From: JAVBPB01 sp031549965
GTDB taxonomy: Bacteria; Bacillota; Clostridia; Lachnospirales; Lachnospiraceae
DNA: 39,106 nt
Assembly: GCA_031549965.1 (NCBI GenBank)
Contig: JAVBPB010000157.1
Span: forward strand, 1 to 39,106
Reading direction: 5' to 3'
The notes under the pieces were generated by a model. The model did not search any database. It was not told where the DNA came from and saw nothing but the letters and a program-made list of their open reading frames with translations. The position numbers and the translations under genes were made by a program. Positions 17,097 through 24,757 of the stretch are shown here, one piece after another. Positions within the stretch are counted from its first letter, which is position 1. Every line of letters begins with the position of its first letter.

Positions 17097-17174
17097 TATT
17101 AAATTAAGTTTTTTGTTCTACGGACTATTATATTGTTAATAGTAACTGTAAATTTCAAAAGGAAACATTTTTAA

Positions 17175-17203
17175 TTGATTTCTAAATAAATTTAAAGTAT
17201 AAT
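17175..17203 (+). promoter_or_regulatory. Promoter of the aconitase-family hydratase gene
   Basis: TTGATT (17175-17180), 17-base spacer, TATAAT (17198-17203). The untranslated leader is about 145 bases with no clear fold. The same hexamers and spacing occur before trpD. Confidence 0.7.
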
Positions 17204-17356
17204 ATGACAAGGTAAAAAATTATTTCTTAATTTTTAAGTAAATTATAAATTGAGGAAAAAATATTCTGAAAGACTACAGTACCGTAATCAACAAATAGAG
17301 TTCAAAACTAAAACCTATAATTACACAAAAATAATACATAAATCAGGAGGAAAAAA

Positions 17357-19639
17357 ATGATAAAACTTTACGAAAATGGTGTATATCTAATAAACAACAC
17401 TGAAATCATTGAAGACAGCCATAATGCAAATGAAATACTAAAAAGCAAAATCTCACAGGAAACCTCAAAAGAAGAAGCCAAGAAAAACACAATGGCCTAC
17501 AACATATTGGAGGCTCACAACACTTCTGGAAGCATGGAAAAGTTAAAAATTAAATTTGACAGACTAACATCCCATGACATTACTTTCGTAGGAATAATAC
17601 AAACAGCAAGAGCAAGCGGACTTACAGAATTTCCAGTTCCATATGTACTAACAAACTGCCATAATAGTTTATGTGCAGTTGGAGGAACAATTAATGAAGA
17701 TGATCATATGTTCGGTCTTTCCTGTGCTAAAAAATACGGTGGCATATATGTTCCACCACATCAGGCAGTTATACACCAATTTGCAAGAGAAATGCTTGCA
17801 GGAGGTAAAAAGATGATACTTGGATCTGACAGCCATACAAGATATGGTGCTCTTGGAACAATGGCAATTGGAGAAGGAGGTCCTGAGATTGTTAAACAGC
17901 TTCTTTCAAAAACATACGATATAAACATGCCAGAAGTAGTAGGAGTATATTTAACTGGTAATGTTAACAAGGGAGTAGGTCCTCAAGACGTTGCATTAGC
18001 TATTATAGGAGCAGTATTTGCCAATGGATACGTAAACAATAAAGTAATGGAATTTGTTGGAGATGGAATTGAAAACTTAAGCGTTGATTTTAGAATAGGT
18101 ATTGATGTTATGACAACAGAAACTACATGCTTAACGTCGATATGGAAAACAGACGAAAAAGTAAAAGAATTCTATGAGATACATGGAAGAGTAGAAGAAT
18201 ATGAAGAAGTTAACACAGGAAGTGTAGTATATTACGATGGTATGATTTATGTGGATTTATCAACAATAAAGCCAATGATAGCAATGCCTTTCCATCCAAG
18301 CAATGTATATACAATTGAAGAGTTAAATGCAAACCTTGATGATATATTAGCTGAAATTGAAAAGAAAGCCTTAGTAAGTCTTGACAATAATAAAGTGAAA
18401 TTCACATTAAGAGATAAAATACGTAATGGAAAGCTTTATGTAGAACAAGGTGTAATTGCAGGTTGTGCAGGCGGTGGATTTGAAAATATATGTGAAGCTA
18501 CAGATATATTAAGAGGTAAAAACATAGGTTATGATGAATTTTCATTAAGCGTATATCCTGCAAGTCAGCCAATTTACATGGAACTTGTTAAAAATGGTTC
18601 AATTGCTGAACTTATGGCAACAGGTGCAACGATCAGAACAGCATTTTGCGGTCCATGCTTTGGTGCGGGAGATGTACCAGCCAACAATGGACTTAGTATT
18701 AGACATTCAACAAGAAACTTCCCTAACAGAGAAGGGTCTAAAATTACTAATGGACAAATTGCATCGGTTGCACTTATGGATGCTCGTTCAATAGCAGCAA
18801 CAGCGGCAAATAAAGGATATTTAACAGCAGCAACTGATTTAGACGTTAATTATAACAGTAAAAAGTATTATTTTGATAAATCAATATATGAAAATAGAGT
18901 ATATAATGGAGTGGGAAAAGCTGATAATTCATTAGAAATTAAATTTGGGCCTGGAATAGTTGATTGGCCGAAGATGTCAAACTTAACAGATAACATGGTT
19001 TTAAAAGTAGTATCAGTAATTAATGACCCAGTTACAACAACTGATGAATTAATTCCGTCAGGAGAAACCTCATCATTTCGTTCAAATCCATTAGGACTTG
19101 CTGAATATACTCTTTCAAGAAAAGATCCTTTATATGTAGGACGTGCTAAAGAAGTTCAAAAAGCAGAAAAAGCCAGAATTAACGGAGAAGATCCACTAGC
19201 TGTAAATGAAGAAGTTGCAAAAGTGTTTGAAAATATAAATAAAAAGTTTAATGTTAACCCAATGGAAACAGAAATAGGAAGTTTAATATATGCGATTAAA
19301 CCAGGAGATGGTTCAGCCAGAGAACAGGCTGCAAGCTGTCAAAAAGTTCTTGGAGGTCTGGCTAATATTGCAAAGGAATATGCTACAAAGAGATATCGTT
19401 CTAACCTTATTAACTGGGGTATGTTTCCATTTATACTAAAAGAAGATATATGTTTTGGACAAGGTGATTATATATTTATTCCTGAAATTAAAAGGGCAAT
19501 AGAAAATAAACTTTCTGAGATAAAAGCATATGTAGTTTCTGACCAATTAAAAGAATTTACACTAGAACTTGGTGAATTAACAGATGATGAAAGAGAAATT
19601 ATACTTAAAGGTTGTTTAATTAACTATTACAGAGGATAA
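17357..19639 (+). CDS. Aconitase-family hydratase (YbhJ-like)
   Basis: A 760-residue iron-sulfur hydratase of the aconitase superfamily. GSDSHT (156-161) and GEGGPEIVK correspond to aconitase substrate and cluster loops. The three [4Fe-4S] ligands appear as C370 (in AGCAGGGFEN, replacing the usual GSCTNS) and C431/C434 in CGPCFGAGD. The C-terminal swivel domain carries INWGMFPF. The replaced first-cysteine motif and length place it with the E. coli YbhJ-like group rather than the standard AcnA or AcnB. Substrate is probably a citrate-like hydroxyacid, but this is not proven. No TCA neighbours lie nearby. An AGGAGG site precedes the ATG. Confidence 0.82.
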   Translation: MIKLYENGVYLINNTEIIEDSHNANEILKSKISQETSKEEAKKNTMAYNILEAHNTSGSMEKLKIKFDRLTSHDITFVGIIQTARASGLTEFPVPYVLTNCHNSLCAVGGTINEDDHMFGLSCAKKYGGIYVPPHQAVIHQFAREMLAGGKKMILGSDSHTRYGALGTMAIGEGGPEIVKQLLSKTYDINMPEVVGVYLTGNVNKGVGPQDVALAIIGAVFANGYVNNKVMEFVGDGIENLSVDFRIGIDVMTTETTCLTSIWKTDEKVKEFYEIHGRVEEYEEVNTGSVVYYDGMIYVDLSTIKPMIAMPFHPSNVYTIEELNANLDDILAEIEKKALVSLDNNKVKFTLRDKIRNGKLYVEQGVIAGCAGGGFENICEATDILRGKNIGYDEFSLSVYPASQPIYMELVKNGSIAELMATGATIRTAFCGPCFGAGDVPANNGLSIRHSTRNFPNREGSKITNGQIASVALMDARSIAATAANKGYLTAATDLDVNYNSKKYYFDKSIYENRVYNGVGKADNSLEIKFGPGIVDWPKMSNLTDNMVLKVVSVINDPVTTTDELIPSGETSSFRSNPLGLAEYTLSRKDPLYVGRAKEVQKAEKARINGEDPLAVNEEVAKVFENINKKFNVNPMETEIGSLIYAIKPGDGSAREQAASCQKVLGGLANIAKEYATKRYRSNLINWGMFPFILKEDICFGQGDYIFIPEIKRAIENKLSEIKAYVVSDQLKEFTLELGELTDDEREIILKGCLINYYRG

Positions 19640-19684
19640 GAGTTTAACTCTTCGTTTAAGTTATTGAATCTTTTGCTATTGAGA

Positions 19685-19716
19685 AGGGCGTATGCTATTG
19701 CATACGCCCTATATTT
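19685..19716. terminator. Intrinsic terminator between hydratase and Uma2 genes
   Basis: A perfect 11-bp stem AGGGCGTATGC (19685-19695)/GCATACGCCCT (19700-19710) with loop TATT, followed by ATATTT. It lies at the convergent ends of the two genes and can serve both strands. Confidence 0.8.
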
Positions 19717-19731
19717 AAATATTTGGCAATA

Positions 19732-20286
19732 CTAAAAATTAATTTCGTTAAAATCAATTACCAAATCATCATAGATATTAGCTTTGATTTTATCTTTAAA
19801 GGTATAATTTTGAGGGAAAATATCAGTTTCATTAAAATTCCAAACGGTAATAATTTCTTTTTGAGGATTCACTATCCAGTATTCACAGACACCATAGTCA
19901 GCATATAAGTTCAACTTTTTCAAATAATCATGACTTGATGTACCTGAAGAAGTAATTTCTATAATCCAGTCTGGTGCACCTATACAACCTTTGCTGTCAA
20001 GTTTGCTATGGTCGCAAATAACGCTTATATCCGGTTCAAGATATGTTTTATCATCTTGATTAAGAAAAACAGCAAATGGGGCTGGAAACACTTCGCAGTC
20101 ACCTTTATTTAATTTGATATAGTTGTAAATGCTATTATTGATATAATTTAAAATTCTTTGATGCGTAGTGCTTGGTGCAGCCAACATATAAAGCCGCCCA
20201 TCAATGAGTTCAGCCCTTTGCCCTTTTGAAAGATTATTTAAATCTTCAATGGTATAGATTCTTTCTTGTTCTTGTGATAATGCCAT
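19732..20286 (-). CDS. Uma2-family (DUF820) putative restriction-type nuclease
   Basis: A 184-residue protein with the PD-(D/E)XK-like fold of the Uma2/DUF820 family. YTIEDLNNLSKGQRAELIDGRLY is the N-terminal signature. The expected catalytic residues are in LEPDISVICDHSKL and APDWIIEITSSGTSSHDY...KLNLYADYGVCEYWIV. The activity of this family is inferred from fold; biological roles are poorly known, and single copies like this one are common. Start choice: an upstream in-frame ATG exists at 20304, but GAAAGGAAG lies between the two and serves the second ATG. There are no restriction or toxin partners beside it. Confidence 0.8.
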   Translation of the reverse strand: MALSQEQERIYTIEDLNNLSKGQRAELIDGRLYMLAAPSTTHQRILNYINNSIYNYIKLNKGDCEVFPAPFAVFLNQDDKTYLEPDISVICDHSKLDSKGCIGAPDWIIEITSSGTSSHDYLKKLNLYADYGVCEYWIVNPQKEIITVWNFNETDIFPQNYTFKDKIKANIYDDLVIDFNEINF

Positions 20287-20430
20287 CGTAACACTTCCTT
20301 TCATACATATTATTGAAGTTGACTATTTACTATCATTATAGCATAAACAATAAATTAAGGATAGTGAATTTAAATAACAATTAGCAAGCTCAATTTTTAA
20401 GGCCATTGTTTATACAAGTTTAGAAAAAAG

Positions 20431-20459
20431 TTGACTTTAATAATATAGTGTTATATTAT
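20431..20459 (+). promoter_or_regulatory. Promoter of argS-folD
   Basis: TTGACT (20431-20436), 17-base spacer, TATTAT (20454-20459). The roughly 95-base leader shows no T-box specifier stem or antiterminator. Confidence 0.55.
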
Positions 20460-20561
20460 TTACATAAACATAATTGTTAATTATAAATCTGAAATCAAAC
20501 GGATATTATACAAAAAAACATAAATACAAAAGCTATTCAATTAATTAATCAGGAGGAAAAA

Positions 20562-22343
20562 ATGGAAAAGATACTAGACTTAATAAGCTCTAAGCTAAAG
20601 GAATCATTTGTAAGTAATGGTTATGATGAAAAATATGGAACAGTTACTATATCAAATAGACCAGATTTATGTGAATATCAATGTAACGGAGCAATGTCTG
20701 CTGCAAAAGCATACAAAAAAGCACCAATTATGATCGCTAATGAAATAGTTGAAAAAATTAAAGAAGATTTAACATTTAAAGATATTACAGCAGTAGCACC
20801 AGGGTTTATTAATATAAATATAAGTGATGAATTTTTAACAAATTATATAAATGAAATGACTCAAAAACCAAATCATGGTTTATCTAAGGTAGAAACCCCA
20901 CAAACAATTATAATAGATTACGGTGGGCCAAATGTAGCGAAACCGTTACATGTGGGTCATCTTAGATCTGCAATTATTGGTGAAAGTATAAAAAGAATAG
21001 GTAAGTATTTAGGTCATAATGTTATTGGAGACGTTCATTTAGGTGATTGGGGTCTTCAAATGGGGCTTATAATTACTGAATTTAAAAATAGAAAACCAGA
21101 ACTTGTGTATTTTGATGAATCATATACATTAGATTATCCAGAAGAACCTCCATTTACTATAACTGAATTGGAAGAAATATATCCAAAAGCATCCGAAAAA
21201 TCAAAAACCGATGAAGCGTTTAAGGAAGAAGCAAAGAATGCAACTTATCTTTTACAAAACGGTCGCAGGGGTTATTTAGCACTTTGGAATCATATATTAA
21301 CAGTGTCAATAAATGATTTGAAAAGTAATTATGATAAACTTAATGTTTCATTTGAATTATGGAAAAAAGAAAGTGATGCCCAAAGTTATATTCCTGAGAT
21401 GGTAACATATTTAAAGGATAATAATTACGCGAAAATCAGCGAAGGAGCATTAGTTGTAGATGTTAAGGAAGAAACAGATACAAAAGAAATACCTCCATGT
21501 ATGATATTAAAATCAGATGGGGCAACTTTATATAATACTACAGATCTTGCAACAATTGTAGAAAGAATGAAACTGTTTAATCCTGATCGTATCTTATATG
21601 TTGTTGATAAAAGACAGGAATTATATTTTGAACAGGTTTTTAGATGTGCTAAAAAAACTGGACTTATTAATGACAATACGAAATTAACATTTTTAGGCTT
21701 TGGCACAATGAATGGAAAAGATGGTAAACCATTTAAAACCAGAGACGGCGGAGTTATGAGACTTGAGAATTTAATCAATGAAATTAATCAGGCTGTTTAC
21801 CAAAAAATGAAAGAAAACAAAGAAGGAAAAGAAGAATTAAGTGAAGAAGAACTAAGGAATATATCCGGAATAGTTGGCTTATCTGCTTTAAAATATGGAG
21901 ACTTATCAAATCAGGCTACAAAAGATTATATATTTGATGTAGAAAGATTTACTTCATTTGAAGGAGAAACTGGGCCATATATTTTATATACCATAGTTAG
22001 AATTAAATCTATACTTAATAAATTTAAAGAACATGGCAAAGAAGTTTTAGAAAACACAAAGATAATCAATCCATCAAGTGATAGTGAAAAGAATTTAATG
22101 CTTGAATTAACAAAATTTAATGAAGTAATTGAAAATTCCTTTAACGAGCTTGCACCACATAAAATATGTCAGTACATTTACAGTTTATCAAATTCACTTA
22201 ATAGATTTTATCATGAAAATAAAATCATAACTATGGAAGATAAGGAAAAGCAAACATCATGCATTAATCTTATTACATTAACAAATAAAGTATTGCTTAC
22301 ATGTATCGATTTATTAGGGATTAATGCACCAGACAGAATGTAG
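20562..22343 (+). CDS. argS: Arginyl-tRNA synthetase
   Basis: Class I synthetase charging tRNA-Arg. The 593 residues contain the N-terminal additional domain (1-100), the HIGH-type HVGH (130-133) in PNVAKPLHVGHLRSAIIGE, the Rossmann core with DLGDWGLQMG-like HLGDWGLQMG, and the C-terminal anticodon-binding helical domain ending in LLGINAPDRM. As in many ArgRS the KMSKS loop is degenerate, here KTRDGGVMRLENL. GGAGG lies just before the ATG. folD follows after 18 bases and is probably co-transcribed. Confidence 0.95.
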   Translation: MEKILDLISSKLKESFVSNGYDEKYGTVTISNRPDLCEYQCNGAMSAAKAYKKAPIMIANEIVEKIKEDLTFKDITAVAPGFININISDEFLTNYINEMTQKPNHGLSKVETPQTIIIDYGGPNVAKPLHVGHLRSAIIGESIKRIGKYLGHNVIGDVHLGDWGLQMGLIITEFKNRKPELVYFDESYTLDYPEEPPFTITELEEIYPKASEKSKTDEAFKEEAKNATYLLQNGRRGYLALWNHILTVSINDLKSNYDKLNVSFELWKKESDAQSYIPEMVTYLKDNNYAKISEGALVVDVKEETDTKEIPPCMILKSDGATLYNTTDLATIVERMKLFNPDRILYVVDKRQELYFEQVFRCAKKTGLINDNTKLTFLGFGTMNGKDGKPFKTRDGGVMRLENLINEINQAVYQKMKENKEGKEELSEEELRNISGIVGLSALKYGDLSNQATKDYIFDVERFTSFEGETGPYILYTIVRIKSILNKFKEHGKEVLENTKIINPSSDSEKNLMLELTKFNEVIENSFNELAPHKICQYIYSLSNSLNRFYHENKIITMEDKEKQTSCINLITLTNKVLLTCIDLLGINAPDRM

Positions 22344-22361
22344 GAAAGATAGGAGAATAAC

Positions 22362-23207
22362 ATGGCACAAATAATTGATGGAAAAAAGATTTCAGCAGAA
22401 ATTAAAGAAGAATTAAAACAAATTGTAGAAAAAAAGAAAAGTGAAGGAATTGAGATATCCTTAGCAGTAATACAAGTTGGAAATGATCCTGCCTCAAGTG
22501 TTTATGTTGGCAATAAGAAAAAAGCATGTGAATACATTGGGATTCGTTCAGTCTCTTACGAACTTCCAGAAGAAACAACACAGGAAGAACTTTTAAAATT
22601 AGTAAATGAACTAAATGACAGAAAGGATATTAATGGAATTTTAGTTCAACTTCCATTGCCAAAACATATTGATGAAGAAAAAGTAATAAAAACAATTTCA
22701 CCAAAGAAAGATGTTGATGGCTTTCACCCTGAAAGTGTAGGGGCTTTAAGCCTTGGTCAAAACGGCTTTGTATCTTGTACTCCTTTTGGAGTAATTCAAT
22801 TACTTAAACGTTCAGGCATCCAAATAGAAGGGAAAGAATGTGTAGTGCTTGGCAGAAGCAACATAGTTGGAAAGCCAATGTCCTTACTTTTACTTAGAGA
22901 AAATGGTACAGTAACAATATGCCATTCTAAAACTAAAGATTTAAAAGAAGTTACAAAACGTGCTGATATATTAGTAGTTGCAATAGGAAAACCAAAATTT
23001 ATAACAAAAGAATACGTAAAAGAAGGTGCAGTAATTATAGATGTTGGCATTCACAGAAATGAAAATAATAAGTTATGTGGCGATGTTGATTATGATGATG
23101 TAATTGATATTGTAGGAGCTATAACTCCAGTACCTGGCGGAGTTGGGCCTATGACAATAGCTATGCTAATGAATAACTGCGTTCAAGCAAGTGAAATGTT
23201 TTCTTAA
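22362..23207 (+). CDS. folD: Bifunctional methylene-THF dehydrogenase/cyclohydrolase (FolD)
   Basis: Interconverts methylene-, methenyl- and formyl-THF with NADP(H). The 281 residues include the catalytic tyrosine/lysine pair Y48 and K54 in YVGNKKKACEYIG, QLPLPKHID, DVDGFHPESVG and the dinucleotide-binding GRSNIVGKPMS, ending in VGPMTIAMLM. Its product links directly to the formate-THF ligase at 13309-14979. It follows argS closely with its own AGGAG site. Confidence 0.95.
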   Translation: MAQIIDGKKISAEIKEELKQIVEKKKSEGIEISLAVIQVGNDPASSVYVGNKKKACEYIGIRSVSYELPEETTQEELLKLVNELNDRKDINGILVQLPLPKHIDEEKVIKTISPKKDVDGFHPESVGALSLGQNGFVSCTPFGVIQLLKRSGIQIEGKECVVLGRSNIVGKPMSLLLLRENGTVTICHSKTKDLKEVTKRADILVVAIGKPKFITKEYVKEGAVIIDVGIHRNENNKLCGDVDYDDVIDIVGAITPVPGGVGPMTIAMLMNNCVQASEMFS

Positions 23208-23245
23208 TATGAGAAGTTTTCAATAAATAATAAGGAGGATATTAT

Positions 23246-23584
23246 ATGCCATTTATAAATTCAAAAGTAACTGTAAAAATAACTGATGAAAACAAAAAAA
23301 CACTTAAGGATGGGTTAGAACAATTCATATCATTACTTGGAAAAAGTAGTGATTGGTTAATGCTAGAGTTTGAAGAAGAATGCGAACTTTACTTTAGAGG
23401 AGAAGATAAAAAGGTTGCTTTTGTTGAAGTGAAACTGTTTGGAAAAGCATCAAGTGATGCCTATAATAAACTGACAGCAGCTATTTGTGGGTTATTTGAA
23501 GAAGTACTTGGAATTAGTCAGGATAAAATATTTGTAAAATATGAAGAAGTTTTACATTGGGGATTGAATGGAAGAAACTTTTAG
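23246..23584 (+). CDS. MIF-like tautomerase-superfamily protein
   Basis: A 112-residue protein aligning by eye with macrophage migration inhibitory factor along its whole length. The proline after Met (the catalytic Pro1 after processing) is present, a lysine in LLGKSSDW sits where MIF has Lys32, and the second half (CGLFEEVLGISQDKIFVKYEE, then WGLNGRNF) tracks MIF's CGLLAERLRISPDRVYI region and its W-N-x-F end. The likely activity is keto-enol tautomerisation; the physiological substrate is unknown. No signal peptide is seen, as in MIF. GGAGG precedes the ATG. It sits directly upstream of methylglyoxal synthase. Confidence 0.75.
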   Translation: MPFINSKVTVKITDENKKTLKDGLEQFISLLGKSSDWLMLEFEEECELYFRGEDKKVAFVEVKLFGKASSDAYNKLTAAICGLFEEVLGISQDKIFVKYEEVLHWGLNGRNF

Positions 23585-23596
23585 AAAGAGGTAGTT

Positions 23597-24082
23597 ATGA
23601 TTAATGATGATTTTATCAAATTTACATTAGCAAAACAAAAACATATAGCTTTGATTGCCCATGATAGTAAAAAGGCTCAATTAGTAGAATGGACGGATAA
23701 AAATAAAGAATTACTAAGTCAGCATTTTTTGTGTGGAACAGGAACTACAGCAAGACTAATTGCAGATAAAACAGGTCTTCCAGTAAAAGGATACAACAGT
23801 GGCCCATTAGGGGGAGATCAACAGATTGGTTCAAGAATTGTAGAGGGGGGAATTGACTTCATAATATTCTTTTGGGATCCCCTTGAGTCACAGCCACATG
23901 ATCCAGACGTTAAAGCACTTCTTAGAATAGCGGTAGTATACGATATTCCAATTGCAAACAATCAGGCAACGGCAGACTTTTTATTAAGTTCAACATATAT
24001 GTCTACTGAATACGAACGTTCTGTAATGAACTACAATAAAACAATAAGTAATAGAATTGAGCAATTTAGTAAAAGTATATAA
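23597..24082 (+). CDS. mgsA: Methylglyoxal synthase
   Basis: Converts dihydroxyacetone phosphate to methylglyoxal and phosphate, a bypass of lower glycolysis under phosphate limitation. Key residues are visible: H22-D23 in LIAHDSKK, the phosphate-binding GTGTT (47-51), the catalytic aspartate in GPLGGDQQIG (69-78) and HDPD (101-104) in FFWDPLESQPHDPD. The 161 residues are slightly longer than the usual 125-150, with the extra at the C terminus. It starts 12 bases after the MIF-like gene. Confidence 0.93.
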   Translation: MINDDFIKFTLAKQKHIALIAHDSKKAQLVEWTDKNKELLSQHFLCGTGTTARLIADKTGLPVKGYNSGPLGGDQQIGSRIVEGGIDFIIFFWDPLESQPHDPDVKALLRIAVVYDIPIANNQATADFLLSSTYMSTEYERSVMNYNKTISNRIEQFSKSI

Positions 24083-24116
24083 AAAAACATAATATTATTA
24101 AATTCGACCTATAAAA

Positions 24117-24149
24117 ATAGCCAAATGATAATTATTATCATTTGGCTAT
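24117..24149. promoter_or_regulatory. Fur box in a perfect 16-1-16 palindrome
   Basis: ATAGCCAAATGATAAT, a central T and the exact reverse complement. Its centre TGATAATTATTATCA (24126-24140) is a perfect 7-1-7 Fur operator. The right end abuts the feoA -35. The same inverted repeat could fold in RNA and end the mgsA transcript. Confidence 0.85.
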
Positions 24150-24177
24150 TGACATTTAAGACAAAATGTAGTATCAT
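24149..24177 (+). promoter_or_regulatory. feo operon promoter
   Basis: A consensus TTGACA (24149-24154), 17-base spacer and TATCAT (24172-24177). It is bracketed by the two Fur-type sites. Confidence 0.8.
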
Positions 24178-24186
24178 TAAAGAAAA

Positions 24187-24201
24187 TGATAATCAATATC
24201 A
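24187..24201. promoter_or_regulatory. Second Fur-type operator
   Basis: TGATAATCAATATCA is a 7-1-7 inverted repeat with one mismatch, placed just after the expected transcription start of feoA. A repressor bound here would block initiation. Confidence 0.6.
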
Positions 24202-24226
24202 ACTACAAAATCAAGGAGGGTTTTTT

Positions 24227-24439
24227 ATGCCACTAGCTATGGTTCAATTAGGTGAAAAAAAGAAAATCTGTGGGTTTCAAGGAAAAGAAGATGTGAAAAG
24301 ACACTTACAAGACCTTGGTTTTATAAAAGGTGAAACAGTTGAAGTTCTTGGTGACAATCCAAGTGGAATGATTCTTTTGGTAAAAGGGATTAGGGTTGCA
24401 TTAAATAGAAGTTTAGCTTTAAAAATAATGGTTGACTAA
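24227..24439 (+). CDS. feoA: FeoA-type SH3-like protein (first copy)
   Basis: A 70-residue cytosolic SH3-fold partner of the ferrous iron transporter FeoB. The family pattern is visible in KKKICGFQGKEDVKRHLQDLGFIKGETVEVLG and the closing ALNRSLALKIMV. Start choice: the open frame extends back to 24125, but that would run through the Fur boxes and the promoter; the ATG at 24227 has AAGGAGGG 6 bases upstream. It is the first gene of the iron-controlled operon, 14 bases before the second feoA. Confidence 0.9.
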   Translation: MPLAMVQLGEKKKICGFQGKEDVKRHLQDLGFIKGETVEVLGDNPSGMILLVKGIRVALNRSLALKIMVD

Positions 24440-24453
24440 ATAGGAGGATTCAT

Positions 24454-24675
24454 ATGACATTAAGGGATTTAAAGCCTGGTGAAGAAGGCAAAGTAATATC
24501 CATTGGTGAAAAAGGGCCACTAAGACGTCGTATTATGGATATGGGAATAACTCCCGGAGCAGTAATAAAAGTAGTTAAGGTAGCTCCTTTAGGAGATCCT
24601 ATTGAAGTTAATATACGTGGATATGAATTAAGCTTAAGAAAAGATGAAGCAAGTCAGATAATAATAGAAAAATAA
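24454..24675 (+). CDS. feoA: FeoA-type SH3-like protein (second copy)
   Basis: A 73-residue FeoA with the more canonical pattern TLRDLKPGEEGKVISIGEKG, RRRIMDMGITPGAVIKVVKVAPLGDPIEVNI and ELSLRKDEAS. It is clearly different in sequence from the first copy, so the pair is an old duplication or two distinct subunits rather than a recent copy. An AGGAGG site precedes the ATG. A 12-bp hairpin begins at its stop codon. Confidence 0.93.
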   Translation: MTLRDLKPGEEGKVISIGEKGPLRRRIMDMGITPGAVIKVVKVAPLGDPIEVNIRGYELSLRKDEASQIIIEK

Positions 24676-24736
24676 GCAGAGCAGTATATTTTGATGGTCT
24701 GCTTATTTTGGAAAAGATGGTTAGCTAATGCTAACC
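24669..24736 (+). other. Two hairpins between feoA and feoB
   Basis: The first stem AAAATAAGCAGA (24669-24680)/TCTGCTTATTTT (24698-24709) is a perfect 12 bp that overlaps the feoA stop and ends in a T-run. The second, GGTTAGC (24719-24725)/GCTAACC (24730-24736), is 7 bp with loop TAAT and lies just before the feoB ribosome site. They may be a partial terminator or processing site that sets FeoA:FeoB levels. Confidence 0.6.
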
Positions 24737-24757
24737 CAAAATATAGGAGGAATCACA

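Noticed and set aside
17029..17174. PyrR-binding attenuator before pyrB
   Set aside because: No conserved PyrR loop or terminator hairpin was found in the short leader.
20437..20561. T-box leader before argS
   Set aside because: The leader is about 95 bases with no specifier stem or T-box core.
24125..24226. A longer first FeoA starting at 24125
   Set aside because: It would translate through the Fur box, the promoter and the transcription start; the ATG at 24227 has an ideal ribosome site and gives the normal FeoA N terminus.
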